From Lysinibacillus sphaericus (GTDB taxonomy: Bacteria; Bacillota; Bacilli; Bacillales_A; Planococcaceae): a DNA stretch of 64,000 nucleotides. Shown one piece after another: positions 1 through 8,349 of this stretch. How positions within the stretch are numbered: the stretch's first letter is position 1; every line of letters begins with the position of its first letter. The translations under genes were made by a program, and so were the position numbers. The notes below the pieces were generated by a model. That model was given only the letters and a program-made list of their open reading frames with translations. It was not told the origin of the DNA and ran no database searches. The stretch is from positions 4,162,001 to 4,226,000 of the forward strand of contig NZ_CP019980.1 of NCBI RefSeq assembly GCF_002982115.1, given 5' to 3'.

Positions 1-1110
1 TTCTTCCTCACCTGGTCGATAAAAATCGTAAGGGAGATCTGCCGTTGTATCATGGACAAGGTAGTAGTCTGGATTGATGTCTGCTTGTTTAAATAACGCT
101 TGTAACTTTTGATATTTTTCCAGTTCTACTCCTGGATCTAAATCAATGTATTGGAATAGCTTACGATTCACAAAACGGCGACTTAAATCACTTAATATCG
201 CATCATCCTCTTGCATCCATAATTGAAAATATGTAAACAGAATACTTTCATCTAGGGCAAGGTAATCTTCCAACGTAATCGTATTTTGGAAAAATGCCAA
301 AAAATGTGTAGGCTCATGCTTAAACTTATAGCCTGCATTACTTAATTGCTTCGCTCGCTTTAAAATATTATTCAAAATTACTTCTGCACTTCGCGATACA
401 GGATGGAAATAGATTTGTAAGTACATTTGATAGCGACTCATAATATAATCTTCTACAGCATGCATGCCGGTTGCTTTAATTACTACTTGATTTTTACGTG
501 GACGCATTACGCGTAATATACGTTCCATATCAAAATGACCATAGCTTACACCTGTAAAATAGGCGTCACGTTGTAAGTAATCCATACGATCCGCATCAAT
601 TTGGCTTGATATTAAGCTAATAACTTGTTTGTTCGGATACGTTTTTTCAATTACTTGTGATACTTTTTCAGGAAAGTCGGGTGCAACTTTTTTTAGCACC
701 GCATGTACTTCCGTATCCCCAAGCAAAATTTGTCTTGTGTAAAATTCATGATCTAACTCAAACACATTTTCAAATGCATGTGAAAATGGACCATGTCCTA
801 AATCATGTAATAGGGCTGCACAAAGCACTAGCAGTCGCTCGTCTTCATCCCAATCAGGGCGACCTACAAAAACATCATCGATAATGCGACGCACAATTTC
901 ATAAACACCAAGTGAATGACTAAAGCGACTATGCTCTGCTCCGTGGAATACTAAAAACGTAGTGCCTAGTTGGCGAATTCTACGCAAACGTTGAAATTCT
1001 CTTGTTCCTACTAAATCCCAAATAACTTGATCTCGTACATGTACATAACGATGTACAGGATCTTTAAATACTTTTTCTTCTTGTAATTTTGCCTTTGCAT
1101 AATGTGTCAT
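1..1110 (-). CDS. ywfO: HD-domain phosphohydrolase, YwfO family (C-terminus cut by window edge)
   Basis: About 370 residues are visible; the frame runs off the left edge, so the C-terminus is missing (B. subtilis YwfO is around 430 residues). The N-terminal half carries the HD-domain signature: HSRFSHS, then LLHDLGHGPFSHAFE with the metal-binding HD pair, and later QIDADRMDYL. HD-superfamily enzymes of this type hydrolyse nucleotide phosphates; the exact substrate is not visible from sequence. The ATG at 1108-1110 is chosen because GGAGGT lies 9 bases upstream. The gene neighbours rsfA, as in B. subtilis, which supports the YwfO assignment. Family assignment is confident; substrate is not. 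Confidence 0.88.
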   Translation of the reverse strand, partial: MTHYAKAKLQEEKVFKDPVHRYVHVRDQVIWDLVGTREFQRLRRIRQLGTTFLVFHGAEHSRFSHSLGVYEIVRRIIDDVFVGRPDWDEDERLLVLCAALLHDLGHGPFSHAFENVFELDHEFYTRQILLGDTEVHAVLKKVAPDFPEKVSQVIEKTYPNKQVISLISSQIDADRMDYLQRDAYFTGVSYGHFDMERILRVMRPRKNQVVIKATGMHAVEDYIMSRYQMYLQIYFHPVSRSAEVILNNILKRAKQLSNAGYKFKHEPTHFLAFFQNTITLEDYLALDESILFTYFQLWMQEDDAILSDLSRRFVNRKLFQYIDLDPGVELEKYQKLQALFKQADINPDYYLVHDTTADLPYDFYRPGEEE

Positions 1111-1255
1111 TTGTACAGCACCTCCATTTCATCTTTCTTCTATTATATGCAAACATTATAGAACTAGCATAGAGATTACACTGTAATTATAGAGACTATC
1201 AACCTAATTAAACGTAATTTCCACTTCATACAGGTTATTATCGTCCTAAAACAAA

Positions 1256-1288
1256 CAAAAACTACCTTCAGCCGTGTGAAGATAGTCT
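1256..1288 (-). terminator. Intrinsic terminator after the DUF1450 gene
   Basis: A 10-bp stem (ACTACCTTCA pairing with TGAAGATAGT, one G-U) with a 6-base loop is followed on the minus strand by a T-rich stretch. It lies 5 bases past the stop codon of the 1293-1520 gene. Confidence 0.7.
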
Positions 1289-1292
1289 TTTA

Positions 1293-1520
1293 TTACTTAT
1301 TCTTTAATTTAGCTAAAACTTTTTCCATTAGTTCTTCTTCCGTTAATGCAGCAACAGGGCGACTATTTACAAATGTAAATGTTTTTTTACGACCTGGGCC
1401 ACAATAAGAGTGACAGCCAATTTCGATGGTTGCATCAGGATCGATTTCCTTTAATTTTGGAATTAACGTTTTTAAGTTAACGGCCTGACATTCATCGCAA
1501 ACTTTAAATTCGTTTGCCAT
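1293..1520 (-). CDS. DUF1450 family small protein (YuzB-like)
   Basis: This 75-residue soluble protein has a CDEC motif near the N-terminus and an [13 protein letters not shown] segment, the Cys pattern of DUF1450/YuzB-type proteins, whose fold is thioredoxin-like or ferredoxin-like and whose function is not established. The start [11 protein letters not shown] is preferred over an upstream in-frame start at 1613 because GAAAGGG lies about 10 bases before it and the extra N-terminal residues look non-coding. It stands alone between ywfO and rsfA with its own terminator. Confidence 0.75.
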   Translation of the reverse strand: MANEFKVCDECQAVNLKTLIPKLKEIDPDATIEIGCHSYCGPGRKKTFTFVNSRPVAALTEEELMEKVLAKLKNK

Positions 1521-1752
1521 TTTGTCAACAACCCTTTCTATATAGTATTTTTCAATAAAATTATCTAATGTCCGCATAACCTTCACATATTTAAGTATGT
1601 AGCATACGCACAAACCTACAATCGGTATTGTATCGTATTATTCCCCTTGTATTCAAGCATAATTCCTTTCACATAGATGAATAAAAGGTTAAAAGATTGG
1701 TCATGCTAGACATAAATAAAGAAATTCCAAATAAAGGTGGGAGGATTTTATA

Positions 1753-2403
1753 ATGAGTAAAGTAAGACAAGATGCTTGGTTAGAAGAAAATGATGAATTG
1801 CTAGCAGAGGCAGTAATTCGTCACGTAACGGAAGGTAGTACACAATTAAATGCTTTTGAAGAAGCTGGTGATGCGTTAAATCGTACGGCGGCTGCATGTG
1901 GTTTCCGTTGGAATGCAGTTGTCCGTAAAGCTTATGAGGAGCAACTAGCTGAGGCGAAAAAAGAAAGAAAAGAGAGAATGCGAGTGTTGGGTGCACCAGC
2001 AAGACGTCGTTCCACAAATATGTTTACAATAAATAATAGTGATACAGATAGCAAGTCAATTCCTCTATCTGCCCTATCACTTGATATTGTCATAGCATAT
2101 TTACTACGTTTACAACATTCTGGTGAAATAGGTAATGAGTCTTCAAAATGGAGACAACTTGTGCACGTAACATCCGAGAAAAATAAAAAGCTAGAGAAAA
2201 CAATTGCTCAGCTTGAAGAAGAAAACCGTGCAATTCGTAAAGATTATGAGCAGTTTGTCCAAATTATGAACCGCGCTAGACGCCTTGTAACGCTAGATGA
2301 AGAGGAAGAACGTATTGCTCCGGTTTTTAAAATGGAGAAAAACGGAAATCTAGTTATTAGTGGTCCAACCTATCAAAAAGAAAATGGCGATGTGCTTAGT
2401 TAG
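1753..2403 (+). CDS. rsfA: Prespore-specific transcriptional regulator RsfA
   Basis: This 216-residue protein begins with a Myb/SANT-like helix-turn-helix domain (residues about 5-65: [17 protein letters not shown], then [13 protein letters not shown]), which is characteristic of the RsfA family. A coiled-coil segment rich in E, K and Q lies at about residues 135-180. In B. subtilis RsfA is made in the forespore under sigma-F and sigma-G and fine-tunes sigma-F-dependent genes. GGTGGGAGG 7-8 bases before the ATG is a strong SD site. The gene lies between ywfO and lipL as in B. subtilis. It is slightly shorter than the B. subtilis protein (about 258 residues). Its presence marks the organism as a spore former. 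Confidence 0.88.
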   Translation: MSKVRQDAWLEENDELLAEAVIRHVTEGSTQLNAFEEAGDALNRTAAACGFRWNAVVRKAYEEQLAEAKKERKERMRVLGAPARRRSTNMFTINNSDTDSKSIPLSALSLDIVIAYLLRLQHSGEIGNESSKWRQLVHVTSEKNKKLEKTIAQLEEENRAIRKDYEQFVQIMNRARRLVTLDEEEERIAPVFKMEKNGNLVISGPTYQKENGDVLS

Positions 2404-2419
2404 CACCATCGCTTTTTTT
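2387..2419 (+). terminator. Terminator overlapping the end of rsfA
   Basis: GCGATG/CATCGC and TGCTA/TAGCA pair with a single bulge around the rsfA stop codon and are followed by seven Ts. The hairpin starts inside the coding sequence. Confidence 0.7.
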
Positions 2420-2439
2420 GCTAGAAAATATGATTACAT

Positions 2440-3273
2440 TTACTTCAACGCAAGCATTTTGGCATTTCGCTCTAATACCCGTTGTAAATAAAATGCATAT
2501 AATGGTAATTCTTCATCATGAAATGGCTCTAACCGAACTTCTTCAGCCATTGTATGCAGCATTTGCTGTAAACGAATGACTACGTCTTTGACTGTTAAAG
2601 AGGCATCCACTAATTCACTTAACGAAGCCATTACATCTGGTAGTATTTGAGGATACGTAAATTTCGTTACCTCTCCTTGTAAACTTTCAGCGTAAAAATC
2701 ACGAATTAGTGCCGCACGCTCCGCTCCGCTTCCTTCAATACATAAATAAATTTGCACTGCTACACCTTGTCGTAATCTTCTTTGGGAAATACCTGCAAAT
2801 TTCTTGCCTTCAATACTTAAATCATAGGAACCTGGGCAATAGGAGCCGACAATTTCATAGGCTTCGATTTTATCAGCAGCTTCAGGAAATAGTGCTTTAA
2901 TCAGCGCAACCATGACATCATAGCCATCATTAATGCCAATGGCTGTTGTTTGTTCAGATAAAACAACTGATATATTTAGTATCCCTTCATCCAGCACAAC
3001 GGCAAGACCACCTGAATTGCGAACAATGGGATGATAACCTCGCTTCTCAAGCAACTTCATGCCTTGCTGTACATAAGGTAACCGATGATCTTGAATGCCA
3101 AGTACAACTGACGCATTATGTACCCACGTACGGATAGTCGGTGGTGATACGAGCTGTCCTACCAATTGACATAATGTATCATCTGTTGCAAATGATTCAA
3201 GGGGGCTGCTATTTATTAAGCTGATAGATTGATCATAAAAACGCCAAATGGGCTGTTGTAAATTACTGTTCAT
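2440..3273 (-). CDS. lipL: Octanoyl-[GcvH]:protein N-octanoyltransferase LipL
   Basis: LipL moves octanoyl groups from GcvH to the E2 subunits of 2-oxoacid dehydrogenases in the Bacillus lipoate assembly route. The protein (277 residues from the chosen start) has the lipoate-ligase/transferase fold signature RNSGGLAVVLD at about residues 85-95. The LipL-type active-site segment is SYCPGSYDLS with the nucleophile at Cys146, followed by the Lys-containing GKKFAGISQRR. The start at 3273 is preferred over one at 3318 because GAGGAGC sits 10 bases upstream. Position next to rsfA and hemQ matches B. subtilis, but no pta gene lies between lipL and hemQ here. Confidence 0.92.
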   Translation of the reverse strand: MNSNLQQPIWRFYDQSISLINSSPLESFATDDTLCQLVGQLVSPPTIRTWVHNASVVLGIQDHRLPYVQQGMKLLEKRGYHPIVRNSGGLAVVLDEGILNISVVLSEQTTAIGINDGYDVMVALIKALFPEAADKIEAYEIVGSYCPGSYDLSIEGKKFAGISQRRLRQGVAVQIYLCIEGSGAERAALIRDFYAESLQGEVTKFTYPQILPDVMASLSELVDASLTVKDVVIRLQQMLHTMAEEVRLEPFHDEELPLYAFYLQRVLERNAKMLALK

Positions 3274-3436
3274 GTATTTTAAAGCTCCTCTATTTCCATC
3301 ATCTTTTCTCTTTAGCATACATTATCCATAGATGGTGTCAAATTCGTGAAAATCAATCATGAATTTAGGGATTTTGTACAAACTATGATAAACTAAATTA
3401 AGAATGATTTTCACTTATAAAGGAGTGCTTTGCATA

Positions 3437-4189
3437 ATGAATGAAGCAGCAATTACATTAGACGGTTGGTACGCTTTACATGATTTCCGCTCAATCGACT
3501 GGGCTTCTTGGAAACTTGTATCCGCAGAAGAACGTCAAGCAGCAGTTGAAGAATTTATTGCTTATTTAGAAAAGTTAAATGAAGCAGATGTTGCTAAAAC
3601 AGGTGCTCATGCTTTCTACGCGATTGTTGGTCAAAAGGCCGACTTTATGATTATGACACTACGCGAAACAATGGATGAATTACAAGAGCTGGAAGCGGAA
3701 TTTAATAAATTAGCTATTGCTGATTTTACTATTCCTACATATTCTTATGTATCTGTTGTTGAGCTTTCAAACTACTTAGCTGGTGAGTCAAACGAAGACC
3801 CATACCAAAATCCACATGTCCGTGCACGACTATACCCTGAACTACCTCGTTCTAAGTATGTTTGCTTCTATCCAATGGACAAACGTCGCCAAGGGAATGA
3901 TAACTGGTACATGCTATCAATGGACGAGCGTAAGTCATTAATGCGTTCTCACGGTATGATTGGTCGTGGCTATGCTGGTAAAGTAAAACAAATTATCACT
4001 GGTTCTGTAGGTTTTGACGACCACGAATGGGGCGTTACACTATTTGCAGATGACGTATTACAGTTCAAAAAACTAGTTTATGAAATGCGTTTTGACGAAG
4101 TTTCTGCTCGTTACGGTGAGTTCGGTGAATTTTTCGTCGGCAACCTACTTGATAACGAAAAATTGGTTAATTTCCTATCAGTTAAATAA
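3437..4189 (+). CDS. hemQ: Coproheme decarboxylase HemQ
   Basis: HemQ converts iron-coproporphyrin III to heme b, the last step of the coproporphyrin-dependent heme pathway of Gram-positive bacteria. The 250-residue protein carries the family's key residues: Tyr145 and Lys149 in YPMDK, and the proximal heme ligand His172 in MRSHGMIGR. The start at [11 protein letters not shown] is chosen because AAAGGAG precedes it at suitable spacing; an upstream ATG at 3404 would add 11 unlikely residues. The gene is divergent from lipL and ends in a strong terminator. Confidence 0.95.
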   Translation: MNEAAITLDGWYALHDFRSIDWASWKLVSAEERQAAVEEFIAYLEKLNEADVAKTGAHAFYAIVGQKADFMIMTLRETMDELQELEAEFNKLAIADFTIPTYSYVSVVELSNYLAGESNEDPYQNPHVRARLYPELPRSKYVCFYPMDKRRQGNDNWYMLSMDERKSLMRSHGMIGRGYAGKVKQIITGSVGFDDHEWGVTLFADDVLQFKKLVYEMRFDEVSARYGEFGEFFVGNLLDNEKLVNFLSVK

Positions 4190-4194
4190 AAAAA

Positions 4195-4228
4195 CGCGAG
4201 TCCATACAGAATGGGCTCGCATTTTTTA
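4195..4228. terminator. Terminator between hemQ and the convergent small membrane gene
   Basis: GCGAGTCCAT pairs with ATGGGCTCGC (one G-U) and is followed by six Ts on the plus strand. As and the start of the hairpin also serve the minus-strand gene that ends inside it, so it probably works in both directions. Confidence 0.8.
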
Positions 4229-4408
4229 TATTTCATTTTCCTCACTGTATTCAGATTCTACTATTAAAATAATGGTATGAATAAAAAATCCAATAAGAAT
4301 CATGAAAAATACTAAATACCAATCATATGGCTGATCATAATACTCAGCAATTCCAACAGCCATAAATGCACTTGCGATAATGGCTACAAACATACCGAAA
4401 ATACGCAT
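4226..4408 (-). CDS. Small two-helix membrane protein, paralogue 1
   Basis: The 60-residue product MRIFGMFVAI... has two hydrophobic stretches (about residues 3-19 and 29-49) separated by a polar turn with YYDQPYDWYL, and ends in the acidic tail ESEYSEENEI. AAGGAG lies 8 bases before the ATG at 4408. It is clearly related to the 56-residue product of 4924-5094: both share QPxxWYL, then VGFF- or IGFF-type residues and IxTIIxI in the second helix. I do not recognise a named family. The two genes lie on the same strand with a mobile-looking repeat between them. Confidence 0.6.
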   Translation of the reverse strand: MRIFGMFVAIIASAFMAVGIAEYYDQPYDWYLVFFMILIGFFIHTIILIVESEYSEENEI

Positions 4409-4582
4409 TGTACTACTCCTTTTTATAAAAACAATAATCAGTTTCACTTTAGTATGTCACAATGCATTTTCAATATACTTGCAAATCATAAGTTTTTTCA
4501 CATTTTTTCGCAAAAAGATAATAAAGATTTTATCGCATTATTCAAGTGGGAAGAACAAATACATCTTCTTGTTAATTGTACT

Positions 4583-4897
4583 GAGGCTGGGACAAAACTA
4601 AAAAAATTTAAGGAGCAGAGGAAAGGGATTCATAAATTTTTGGTATATGGAGACTTAGCTATTCTTGCTTTTGCAATAAATAAAAAATTAGAAGTGTTTA
4701 CTAGTTGTTGGTAGCGGAGGCGGTGACTCCTGCGGGACAGCACAGAACGTAAGACGCGGGCATTCCGCGCGATAGCGAGGGTTGCGGCTTACTGTGCTGA
4801 GCGGAAAGCACCACCGAAGCGGACAACAACGGCGCAGCAAAAAAGTGTTAGATTGACTGCCATCAATTTAACACTTTTTCTCTTTTGTACCAGCCTC
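4583..4897. repeat. MITE-like dispersed element, copy A (315 bp)
   Basis: The element begins GAGGCTGGGACAAAA and ends TTTTGTACCAGCCTC, so its 15-bp ends are inverted repeats with one mismatch. Inside, from left to right, are an AT-rich arm, a GC-rich block (GCGGAGGCGGTGACTCCTGC and following), and a hairpin of about 12 bp flanked by A and T tracts (near 4845-4880) that looks like a bidirectional terminator. No protein is encoded. Related copies lie at 10302-10526 and 24580-24897 in the opposite orientation, with fragments near 6121 and 20706. No clear target-site duplication is visible. Confidence 0.75.
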
Positions 4898-4923
4898 TTA
4901 TGAATGGGACATTACGTAAAGCT

Positions 4924-5094
4924 TTAAGAGCTTTCATCCTTCACTTTTAAAATAATAATAATCGTATTTATGAAAAAACCTACCAAGATTATTACTATAA
5001 AAAGATACCAATGGAGGGGTTGACCATAGATATTCCCAAGCAAAAATGCGAGCACTGCACTTACTAAAATTGCAACCCAAACACCTTTCTCCAT
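4924..5094 (-). CDS. Small two-helix membrane protein, paralogue 2
   Basis: A 56-residue product starts at MEKGVWVAIL and contains two hydrophobic helices (about residues 4-20 and 30-49). It shares IYGQPLHWYL and the VGFFINTIIIIL helix with the 4226-4408 product (YYDQPYDWYL, IGFFIHTIILIV). GAGGTGA lies 7 bases before the ATG at 5094. The relation to the neighbour is the main support that both are real genes. Function is unknown. Confidence 0.6.
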   Translation of the reverse strand: MEKGVWVAILVSAVLAFLLGNIYGQPLHWYLFIVIILVGFFINTIIIILKVKDESS

Positions 5095-5330
5095 CTCTCG
5101 TCACCTCACATGTATTCATACACATGCAATTTTCTCTTATAATCCCCTAATGTAATGTTTATTTTATCTTTACCCCATTGAATATAGTAACTATCGTAAA
5201 ACCACCTTTTATTGACGGACTCCCCCGTTATTACTAATATATGCTTCATCATTTTGATTTGTGAATTTCTTTCTTATCAAAATTGAACATGTCTACAATA
5301 CCTTCATGCATATACTGTTTGCGAGGAGGT

Positions 5331-5756
5331 TTGAAAATCGCTGTAATAAAGACGAATGATGCACAAACAGCTTTGCTTGCAAGGCTTATGCGTGCGGAAG
5401 CTGAAGGCGAAGGTGAATTAGGCATGCTGATGGTCGGCAATGTTGGCGTCAATCGTGTACGAGCAGATTGTCTAGATTTTGGTGATATTCGAACACTGGA
5501 ACAAATGGTTTATCAACGACCAGGGGGGTTTGAAGCAACAACAAAAAGTTATTTTTATCAACGGGCACGTGAACAAGATCTTCGATTAGCAAAAAGGGTT
5601 ATTGAAGGTGAAAGATTTCATCCGGCTACCCGCTCTCTGTGGTTTTTCCGACCTGCGGGTGACTGCCCTGCACAATGGTATGGACAGTGGAATACAGGAC
5701 GTTTCAAATCGCATTGCTTCTTCTCTCCAACGGAAGAAGATTGCCCTCAAATTTAA
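5331..5756 (+). CDS. cwlJ: Spore cortex-lytic enzyme CwlJ (start codon uncertain)
   Basis: CwlJ is a cell wall hydrolase of the SleB/CwlJ family; it sits in the spore coat and degrades cortex during germination. The 141-residue product has the family core LMRAEAEGEGELGMLMVGNVGVNR with the catalytic-type Glu residues, then YQRPGGFEA, FYQRARE, and the C-terminal GDCPAQWYGQWNTGRFKSHCF. The start is unclear: family alignment places Met at an ATC codon (5337) that has GAGGAGGT at ideal spacing, while the nearest usual start, TTG at 5331, is only one base from that SD. An ATG at 5289 and a TTG at 5283 lack an SD. gerQ follows 20 bases downstream. Confidence 0.85.
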   Translation: MKIAVIKTNDAQTALLARLMRAEAEGEGELGMLMVGNVGVNRVRADCLDFGDIRTLEQMVYQRPGGFEATTKSYFYQRAREQDLRLAKRVIEGERFHPATRSLWFFRPAGDCPAQWYGQWNTGRFKSHCFFSPTEEDCPQI

Positions 5757-5776
5757 ATGAAAGAAGGTTGATACTT

Positions 5777-6112
5777 ATGATGCCTTACTATTGGACACCG
5801 ACAACACAGCAACAAATGACGCCTCCTCCAGTGACGCTTCCAAGCGGACGGCCACCTGGACGTGAGGAATCGTATATTGAAAACATCTTACGTTTGAATC
5901 GAGGAAAACCTGGTACTTTCCACTTTTCCTTCGAACATGCTGTTGAGCAAGGGAAAAATACCAAGACTGTACGAGGTGTTGTAGAAGCTGCGGGTCGGGA
6001 TCACGTTATTTTACGAGAAATCAAATCGAATCATCGTTTTTTATTCCCAATGATTTACTTTGATTTTGCTGAATACGATGAGGAAATGTCTTATTTCAAT
6101 CAAAATCCATAA
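5777..6112 (+). CDS. gerQ: Spore coat protein GerQ
   Basis: GerQ is a spore coat protein needed for CwlJ to assemble in the coat, and it is cross-linked by transglutaminase in B. subtilis. The 111-residue product has a short Pro/Gln-rich N-terminus (TPTTQQQMTPPPVTLPSGRP) and a conserved C-terminal part with ESYIENILRLNRGK, AAGRDHVILRE and YFDFAEY. It is shorter than B. subtilis GerQ (181 residues), mainly through a reduced Q-rich N-terminus. AAGAAGG lies 9 bases before the ATG at 5777. It follows cwlJ closely, so the two are very likely co-transcribed, a layout also known from the B. cereus group. Confidence 0.9.
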   Translation: MMPYYWTPTTQQQMTPPPVTLPSGRPPGREESYIENILRLNRGKPGTFHFSFEHAVEQGKNTKTVRGVVEAAGRDHVILREIKSNHRFLFPMIYFDFAEYDEEMSYFNQNP

Positions 6113-6120
6113 CTGAAATG

Positions 6121-6212
6121 AGGTTAGAAAAAAAGAAAAAGTGTTAGATTGACGCAATCAATCTAACACTTTTTTGCCGCGCAGTTGTTATCCGATTCTA
6201 CAACTACCAGCA
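6121..6212. repeat. Fragment of the MITE-like element (copy E), acting as terminator
   Basis: About 90 bp match the palindrome end of the dispersed element: GAGGTTAG-like start, then a stem GTGTTAGATTG/CAATCTAACAC with A and T tracts on both sides, then GCGCAGTTGTT and CTACCAGCAACTA remnants. It lies between the convergent ends of gerQ and the M20 gene and could terminate both. Confidence 0.7.
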
Positions 6213-6213
6213 A

Positions 6214-7404
6214 CTATTCATTTTCTTCTGATGTTTTTTGTAAATATTGTAAAGTCGCTTTTCCTAATGTTTTTGCTGCAATGAGCATTGCACGTTCATC
6301 AAAATCAAAGCGGGCATGATGATGTGGATAGGCTGTTTGCCATTCGGGCTTTTTGGCACCTGTAAAGAAAAACGCACCAGGCACTTGTTCAAGATAATAT
6401 GCAAAATCCTCCCCAATCATAAACGGCGGACATGTAATGACATTTTCCACCCCTGGAATTTCTGCCGCAAGCTGGGCAACAAATTGGGTTTCATTTGCAT
6501 GATTATAGACAGGAGGATATCCTCTTGTATAACGATATTCATAACTTGCTCCGAAGGCAAGACAAGTAGCTTTTAAGACTGCTTCAAGCTCTTGTTCCAT
6601 TTGTGTACGCACCTGCTCCTCAAATGTCCGTACTGTACCAGTTAATGCCACTCGTTCTGCAATAACATTAAATGGATTAATGGCTTCAAAATGCCCAATT
6701 GTCAAAACTGCTGATTTTAATGGATCTATTCGTCGAGCGACTAATTGCTGGGCATTGATAACAAATTGAGAGGCTAGTACAACCGCATCGATGGAATGGT
6801 GTGGTTCTGCTCCATGGCCACCTTTTCCTTGAATAAGAATTTCTGCTTTATCGGCGGCTGCCATTATAGCTCCTTCTCTTACTAATATATCCCCAAGTGG
6901 TGTTGGTGCCCATAAATGTGTCCCAAAGATCACATCTACCCCATCTAGGCAACCATCTTCAATCATCGGCTTTGCCCCGCCTGGTGCAACTTCCTCCGCA
7001 TGTTGATGAATAAACACAACATTACCTACTAGGTCATCCTTCATTGCATTAAGTGCTTTAGCCAACCCAAGTAAAGTGGCTGTATGTCCATCATGTCCAC
7101 ATGCATGCATTTTACCGTCGATTAATGATTTATAAGGCACATCATTTTCTTCTTGAATAGCTAATGCATCAAAATCAGCACGTAACGCTACTGTTTGTCC
7201 TGTCTTTGCACCGCGTAACGTTGCCACAACGCCTCGTCCACCTACTTGTTCCCGTACTTCATGCCCTAACGCTCTATGAAAAGCTGCTATGTATGCAGGT
7301 GTTTCCACTTCTTCAAAAGATATTTCCGGATACTGATGTAGATGACGACGAATTGCTACCATCTCCTCATAGCCATCATCCAATAACGTAAATAATTTTT
7401 CCAT
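6214..7404 (-). CDS. M20-family amidohydrolase (M20D type)
   Basis: The 396-residue protein is a metal-dependent amidohydrolase of the M20D group, which cleaves N-acyl amino acids or related amides. Visible signatures are RRHLHQYPEISFEE at the N-terminus, ACGHDGHTA with metal-ligand His residues near 100, HQHAEEVAPGGA near 135-145 with the catalytic Glu pair, a dimerisation domain with GKGGHGAEPHHSIDAV, and a final metal ligand in MIGEDFAYYLE/HHHARFDF. Length matches the family. It resembles B. subtilis YhaA and YxeP-type enzymes, but the substrate cannot be assigned. A GAGG motif precedes the ATG. It is followed by the repeat fragment at 6121. Confidence 0.85.
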   Translation of the reverse strand: MEKLFTLLDDGYEEMVAIRRHLHQYPEISFEEVETPAYIAAFHRALGHEVREQVGGRGVVATLRGAKTGQTVALRADFDALAIQEENDVPYKSLIDGKMHACGHDGHTATLLGLAKALNAMKDDLVGNVVFIHQHAEEVAPGGAKPMIEDGCLDGVDVIFGTHLWAPTPLGDILVREGAIMAAADKAEILIQGKGGHGAEPHHSIDAVVLASQFVINAQQLVARRIDPLKSAVLTIGHFEAINPFNVIAERVALTGTVRTFEEQVRTQMEQELEAVLKATCLAFGASYEYRYTRGYPPVYNHANETQFVAQLAAEIPGVENVITCPPFMIGEDFAYYLEQVPGAFFFTGAKKPEWQTAYPHHHARFDFDERAMLIAAKTLGKATLQYLQKTSEENE

Positions 7405-7540
7405 ATACCATTAACCTCGCTTTCTACTGTCGTTCCTTTTTTAGTAATACCAGTGTACCCTACAAATCCTTACAAAAACAATAGGAATTAATATAATGAA
7501 AATGCTGTTCCTATTGTGGAAAGACGTTCTATTGATAAAA

Positions 7541-7576
7541 AAATAGTATGCCAGTTTACCTAGCATACTATTTTAA
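7541..7576 (-). terminator. Terminator after ywdK
   Basis: AATAGTATGC pairs with GCATACTATT around an 11-base loop and is followed by a run of Ts on the minus strand, about 65 bases past the ywdK stop. Confidence 0.75.
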
Positions 7577-7640
7577 AGTTTAGGGACATACCCTCGTTAC
7601 ATATTTTTTATACAAATAACTGTGAGGAAAAATTCATTTA

Positions 7641-8021
7641 TCATTTTGCATGTTTTAACGCACTAACGATAATTAGCACCCAACCAGCTAAAAATAACAC
7701 ACCACCAATTGGTGTAATTGCCCCTAATACTTTAATGCCACTTACCGCTAACACATATAAACTTCCTGCAAAAAAAACAATACCTAAATTAAAGAAAATA
7801 CCTGCTAACTTTAATTGTTTTACCTCACCTAGTAATTTAGAGCTCATTAAAAGACCGATGACTAGCAGACCTGTAGCATGGAACATTTGGTATTGCACAG
7901 CTGTTTCCCAAATGCTAAGACCGTATTCATCTACAACATCTTTTAATGCATGTGCACCAAATGCACCTAGTGCCACTGCTAAAAAGCCATGAAGTGCACC
8001 TGTGACAATAAATTTTTTCAT
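7641..8021 (-). CDS. ywdK: DUF423 membrane protein YwdK
   Basis: The 126-residue protein has four predicted membrane helices. It carries the DUF423 pattern: GALHGFLAVALGAFGAHALK at the N-terminus, the polar TAVQYQMFHATGLL segment before helix 2, and a final ITPIGGVLFLAGW. The family is widespread but its function is not established. It sits in the same cluster as gerQ, ywdI, ung and pdxK, as in B. subtilis, which supports the name. Confidence 0.85.
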   Translation of the reverse strand: MKKFIVTGALHGFLAVALGAFGAHALKDVVDEYGLSIWETAVQYQMFHATGLLVIGLLMSSKLLGEVKQLKLAGIFFNLGIVFFAGSLYVLAVSGIKVLGAITPIGGVLFLAGWVLIIVSALKHAK

Positions 8022-8082
8022 CGTTATTTACCCTACCTTTTTTCTAATACTCAATTTTTTAGTCTAATGTTGCCAGCACTAA

Positions 8083-8349
8083 TTAAAAATCAAAGATTGA
8101 ATCACCATTTGCACCATCATCATGTTGGATTTTTGCGGTATATAAATTGGATGGCTTTTGTTCAGTAGCTAACATTTGCGGTATAGGTTTTGACTGAACA
8201 TTGGAAGTTTCAATAGGTAAATCCAGCACTACATCGCATAATGCCCGAATAGCTGTCAGTGCTTCACGCATTTGCTGTTCATTCGTTGCATTTTTTACAC
8301 TAGCTAATTGTTTTTCAAGCTGCTGTATGACAGCTTCATATGATATCAT
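8083..8349 (-). CDS. ywdI: YwdI family protein
   Basis: This 88-residue soluble protein has an N-terminal helix (SYEAVIQQLEKQLASVKNAT) followed by a second helix with ALTAIRALCDVVLDL, and a C-terminal tail ending GDSIFDF, typical of YwdI/DUF5327 proteins of unknown function. Its ATG overlaps the stop of the upstream Cys-rich gene (ATGA), so the two are translationally coupled. Position between ung and ywdK matches B. subtilis. Confidence 0.75.
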   Translation of the reverse strand: MISYEAVIQQLEKQLASVKNATNEQQMREALTAIRALCDVVLDLPIETSNVQSKPIPQMLATEQKPSNLYTAKIQHDDGANGDSIFDF

